DNA of 37,628 bases, from the IMG/VR virus record IMGVR_UViG_3300013133_000021, positions 1 to 37,628 of that record; one strand, 5' to 3'. The position numbers and the translations under genes were made by a program. Source of the stretch: a virus. Positions within the stretch are counted from its first letter, which is position 1. The number at the start of each line of letters is the position of its first letter. The notes under the pieces were generated by a model, which did no database searches, was not told where the DNA came from, and saw only the letters and a list, made by a program, of their open reading frames with translations. Shown one piece after another: positions 36,355 to 37,628 of this stretch.

Positions 36355-36960
36355 TTATTCTGTTACTTCTTCGGCTTGAGACTCTTCCTGCTCGGTCTCA
36401 GCATCTCCCTCAGGTTCCGGGGCAGGTTCAGTTTTTTCTGCTTCCGGCTTCTTCTCTGCCTTAGCTACTTTCTTTGCCACTTCTTTTTTCGCTATTTTGA
36501 TTCCATCGTCTACTTTACGATCCATCTTCTTCAGAACAGAAATCAAAACTACTCTTGCTCTGCTATTGGCATACTCTTCGTTCTTCCCCATCCCCACATA
36601 GGTCTGAATCAAACTATTCAGAACTTCACTCTGACTCTTCCCTGATTCTAACTGCTCTTTTGCAACCTTCCTTATATTTCCTGCCTTTTTCATGTCTTTG
36701 TCTCCAATAATTGTTTCAACTGTTAATGATTTAGATTCTTGATTTTTTTCATTTGTTGCCAATACTTGTACTTCCACCATTATATTATACGGTTTTTTCA
36801 ACACTTCCGAGAGTTTTTTCGCAGAAGAAATCGCTTTTCTCGCAGAAGAAAATACAAATGCTAACTGTTCTCTTCCTTCTCCACGAAAGTATATACAAGG
36901 ATCATTAAAGAAAAACTTTGCTTCTATTGTCTCGAGATTAAACTCTCCTATTACTTTCAT
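36355..36960 (-). CDS. Hypothetical protein with acidic C-terminal tail, 201 aa
   Basis: Start ATG 36960 has TAGGGGGACCAAAA. ATG 37008 has no site. The N-terminal part is a beta-alpha unit (KVIGEFNLETIEAKFFFNDP, REQLAFVFSSARKAISSAKK). The middle is helical. From about residue 155 low-complexity Lys/Ala then Glu/Pro repeats follow (KKEVAKKVAKAEKKPEAEKT). No family recognised. Such tails are typical of structural or nucleic-acid-linked phage proteins. Confidence 0.65.
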   Translation of the reverse strand: MKVIGEFNLETIEAKFFFNDPCIYFRGEGREQLAFVFSSARKAISSAKKLSEVLKKPYNIMVEVQVLATNEKNQESKSLTVETIIGDKDMKKAGNIRKVAKEQLESGKSQSEVLNSLIQTYVGMGKNEEYANSRARVVLISVLKKMDRKVDDGIKIAKKEVAKKVAKAEKKPEAEKTEPAPEPEGDAETEQEESQAEEVTE

Positions 36961-36974
36961 TTTTGGTCCCCCTA

Positions 36975-37280
36975 CTACTTCTGATGAAGAGATTTTATTC
37001 TTCTCCATTCCTTCTGGTCCCCCCGTTCTGGAATAGGTCTTGGTACAACGTTTCTACCAAATTCATCTGTTATATGTTCATATCTTGTACCAGAACCAGC
37101 ATAAGAAATTAGTTCGTTTATTCGTTTTGATCCCCAACCTACCCGACTTAGGCTCTTAATAAAGAGTCGTAATTCTTCATCAAATCCCTTTTCGAGAAGT
37201 TCTGCCAGATTCAACAAATCCCTTATATGTTGAACAACTGCTTTCTCATCAGTTAAATCAAATGTGCACGATTTTTCCAT
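36975..37280 (-). CDS. Hypothetical protein, 101 aa
   Basis: Start ATG 37280 after CGGGAGAAGAAAA. A longer frame from 37343 has no site and would overlap the upstream gene more. Contains SLSRVGWGSKRINELISYAG and a Tyr/His/Arg-rich end. Family unknown. The first 23 bases overlap the upstream gene. Confidence 0.6.
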   Translation of the reverse strand: MEKSCTFDLTDEKAVVQHIRDLLNLAELLEKGFDEELRLFIKSLSRVGWGSKRINELISYAGSGTRYEHITDEFGRNVVPRPIPERGDQKEWRRIKSLHQK

Positions 37281-37491
37281 TTTTCTTCTCCCGATAATAT
37301 ACGGATTTATTGATGGCACAGGGTATAGAAAACATCTTCTCAAGCTTGTTTCCGATTTCTATCGCCTCTTCTATTATGGGGAATGTAAGGAGGAGATAAG
37401 GAATTTCATCCTCATTCGTTCTCCAAATTCCCCATTCTAAATTTGGTGCCTGTCGAACTCTCAACCCGAATGTATTTATTGGTCTTGTCAT
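37258..37491 (-). CDS. Hypothetical protein, 77 aa
   Basis: First gene downstream of promoter P3, ATG 37491 with AGAAAGGAAATAG. Sequence LLLTFPIIEEAIEIGNKLEK suggests a small beta-alpha domain, as found in many short early phage genes. No family recognised. Confidence 0.65.
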   Translation of the reverse strand: MTRPINTFGLRVRQAPNLEWGIWRTNEDEIPYLLLTFPIIEEAIEIGNKLEKMFSIPCAINKSVYYREKKNGKIVHI

Positions 37492-37518
37492 CTATTTCCT
37501 TTCTACCTCTTTTATTAA

Positions 37519-37547
37519 ATTATAACCTATTTTTCACCAAGATCCAA
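37519..37547 (-). promoter_or_regulatory. Sigma70-type promoter P3, leftward
   Basis: TTGGAT (37542-37547), a 17-base spacer and TATAAT (37519-37524), same core as P1 and P2. It drives the genes from 37491 leftward and is part of the 110-bp module shared with P1. Confidence 0.8.
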
Positions 37548-37628
37548 ATAAAAAATGGGAAAAATGTTAAAAATCTTTGTAGCCCATAATATCTTTGTTT
37601 TTAGTTCAAAAATAAGGGTTCTGTTTTC
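37519..37628. repeat. 110-bp repeated promoter module, right copy
   Basis: Gap-free match to 644-753 with 8 differences by hand count, running up to the window edge, so its outer end is unknown. Both copies are in the same direction (promoter reading left). Recombination between them would delete or invert nothing essential to their own promoters but would remove the 37 kb between. Confidence 0.85.

Noticed and set aside
36274-36645. 123-codon plus-strand ORF
   Set aside because: Antisense to the acidic-tail gene; Cys/Phe/Leu runs arise from reversed Glu/Lys codons. No ribosome site or promoter.
36775-36795. Internal promoter CCGTATAATATAATGG
   Set aside because: In frame it encodes PYNIM in the acidic-tail gene, and no gene starts after it.
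1-37628. CRISPR array, integrase, transposase or prophage repressor
   Set aside because: No regularly spaced repeats and no protein with such motifs was found on either strand. The two mobile elements seen are inteins.

Overview
The window is a 37.6-kb piece of a large, AT-rich, tailed double-stranded DNA bacteriophage. The evidence is a terminase large subunit beside a probable small subunit, a phage-type replication and recombination set, tightly packed one-direction genes with 4-bp ATGA overlaps, strong Shine-Dalgarno sites and many short unknown genes. No integrase, repressor, tRNA or CRISPR array is visible, so a virulent lifestyle is the simplest reading. The host cannot be named. A uracil-DNA-glycosylase/PolA fusion polymerase recalls SPO1-like phages, but that is only a resemblance.

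Layout: (1) At the left end, three small genes run leftward and five small genes run rightward from a divergent control region (623-926) with two near-identical promoters. The rightward set ends in a terminator at 2129-2161. (2) Everything from 37491 down to 2115 is on the minus strand. In transcription order it holds small genes; a class-V aminotransferase; QueC and the DpdA-like transglycosylase; a sliding-clamp-like protein; the DNA polymerase; DUF932, DUF4326 and GP88 proteins; a clamp loader with an intein; a gp32-like SSB; a RecA-like recombinase; a RuvC-like nuclease; an SbcC split in two with SbcD between the halves; a phosphoribosyltransferase; a QueC-like protein and QueD; a GroES-like co-chaperonin; TerS?/TerL (TerL with a second intein); a sigma-like factor; a queuosine-salvage (QNG1/DUF2419) homologue; and a nucleotide-pool group (MazG-like, radical SAM, DUF5664, deoxyribosyltransferase-like).

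The main theme is 7-deazaguanine chemistry. DpdA, QueC, QueD, a divergent second QueC-like protein, a radical-SAM enzyme where QueE might be expected, and a phage-borne QNG1 homologue are all present. With the PLP enzyme beside queC/dpdA and several nucleotide-cleaving enzymes, this suggests that the phage makes or salvages a deazapurine base and inserts it into its own DNA, possibly in a further-decorated form. The final base and the role of the QNG1 homologue are inferred, not shown.

Other notable structure: two inteins placed exactly in ATPase motifs (Walker A of TerL, Walker B of the clamp loader); an SbcC divided at the zinc hook; two genes that read through only with a +1 shift (a DUF6166 gene and a short basic ORF); a GC-richer, highly inverted-repeat non-coding segment upstream of the polymerase operon, flanked by a duplicated gene start; a 110-bp promoter module present at both ends of the window; and a second recurring promoter motif, AAACAGTATAAT.
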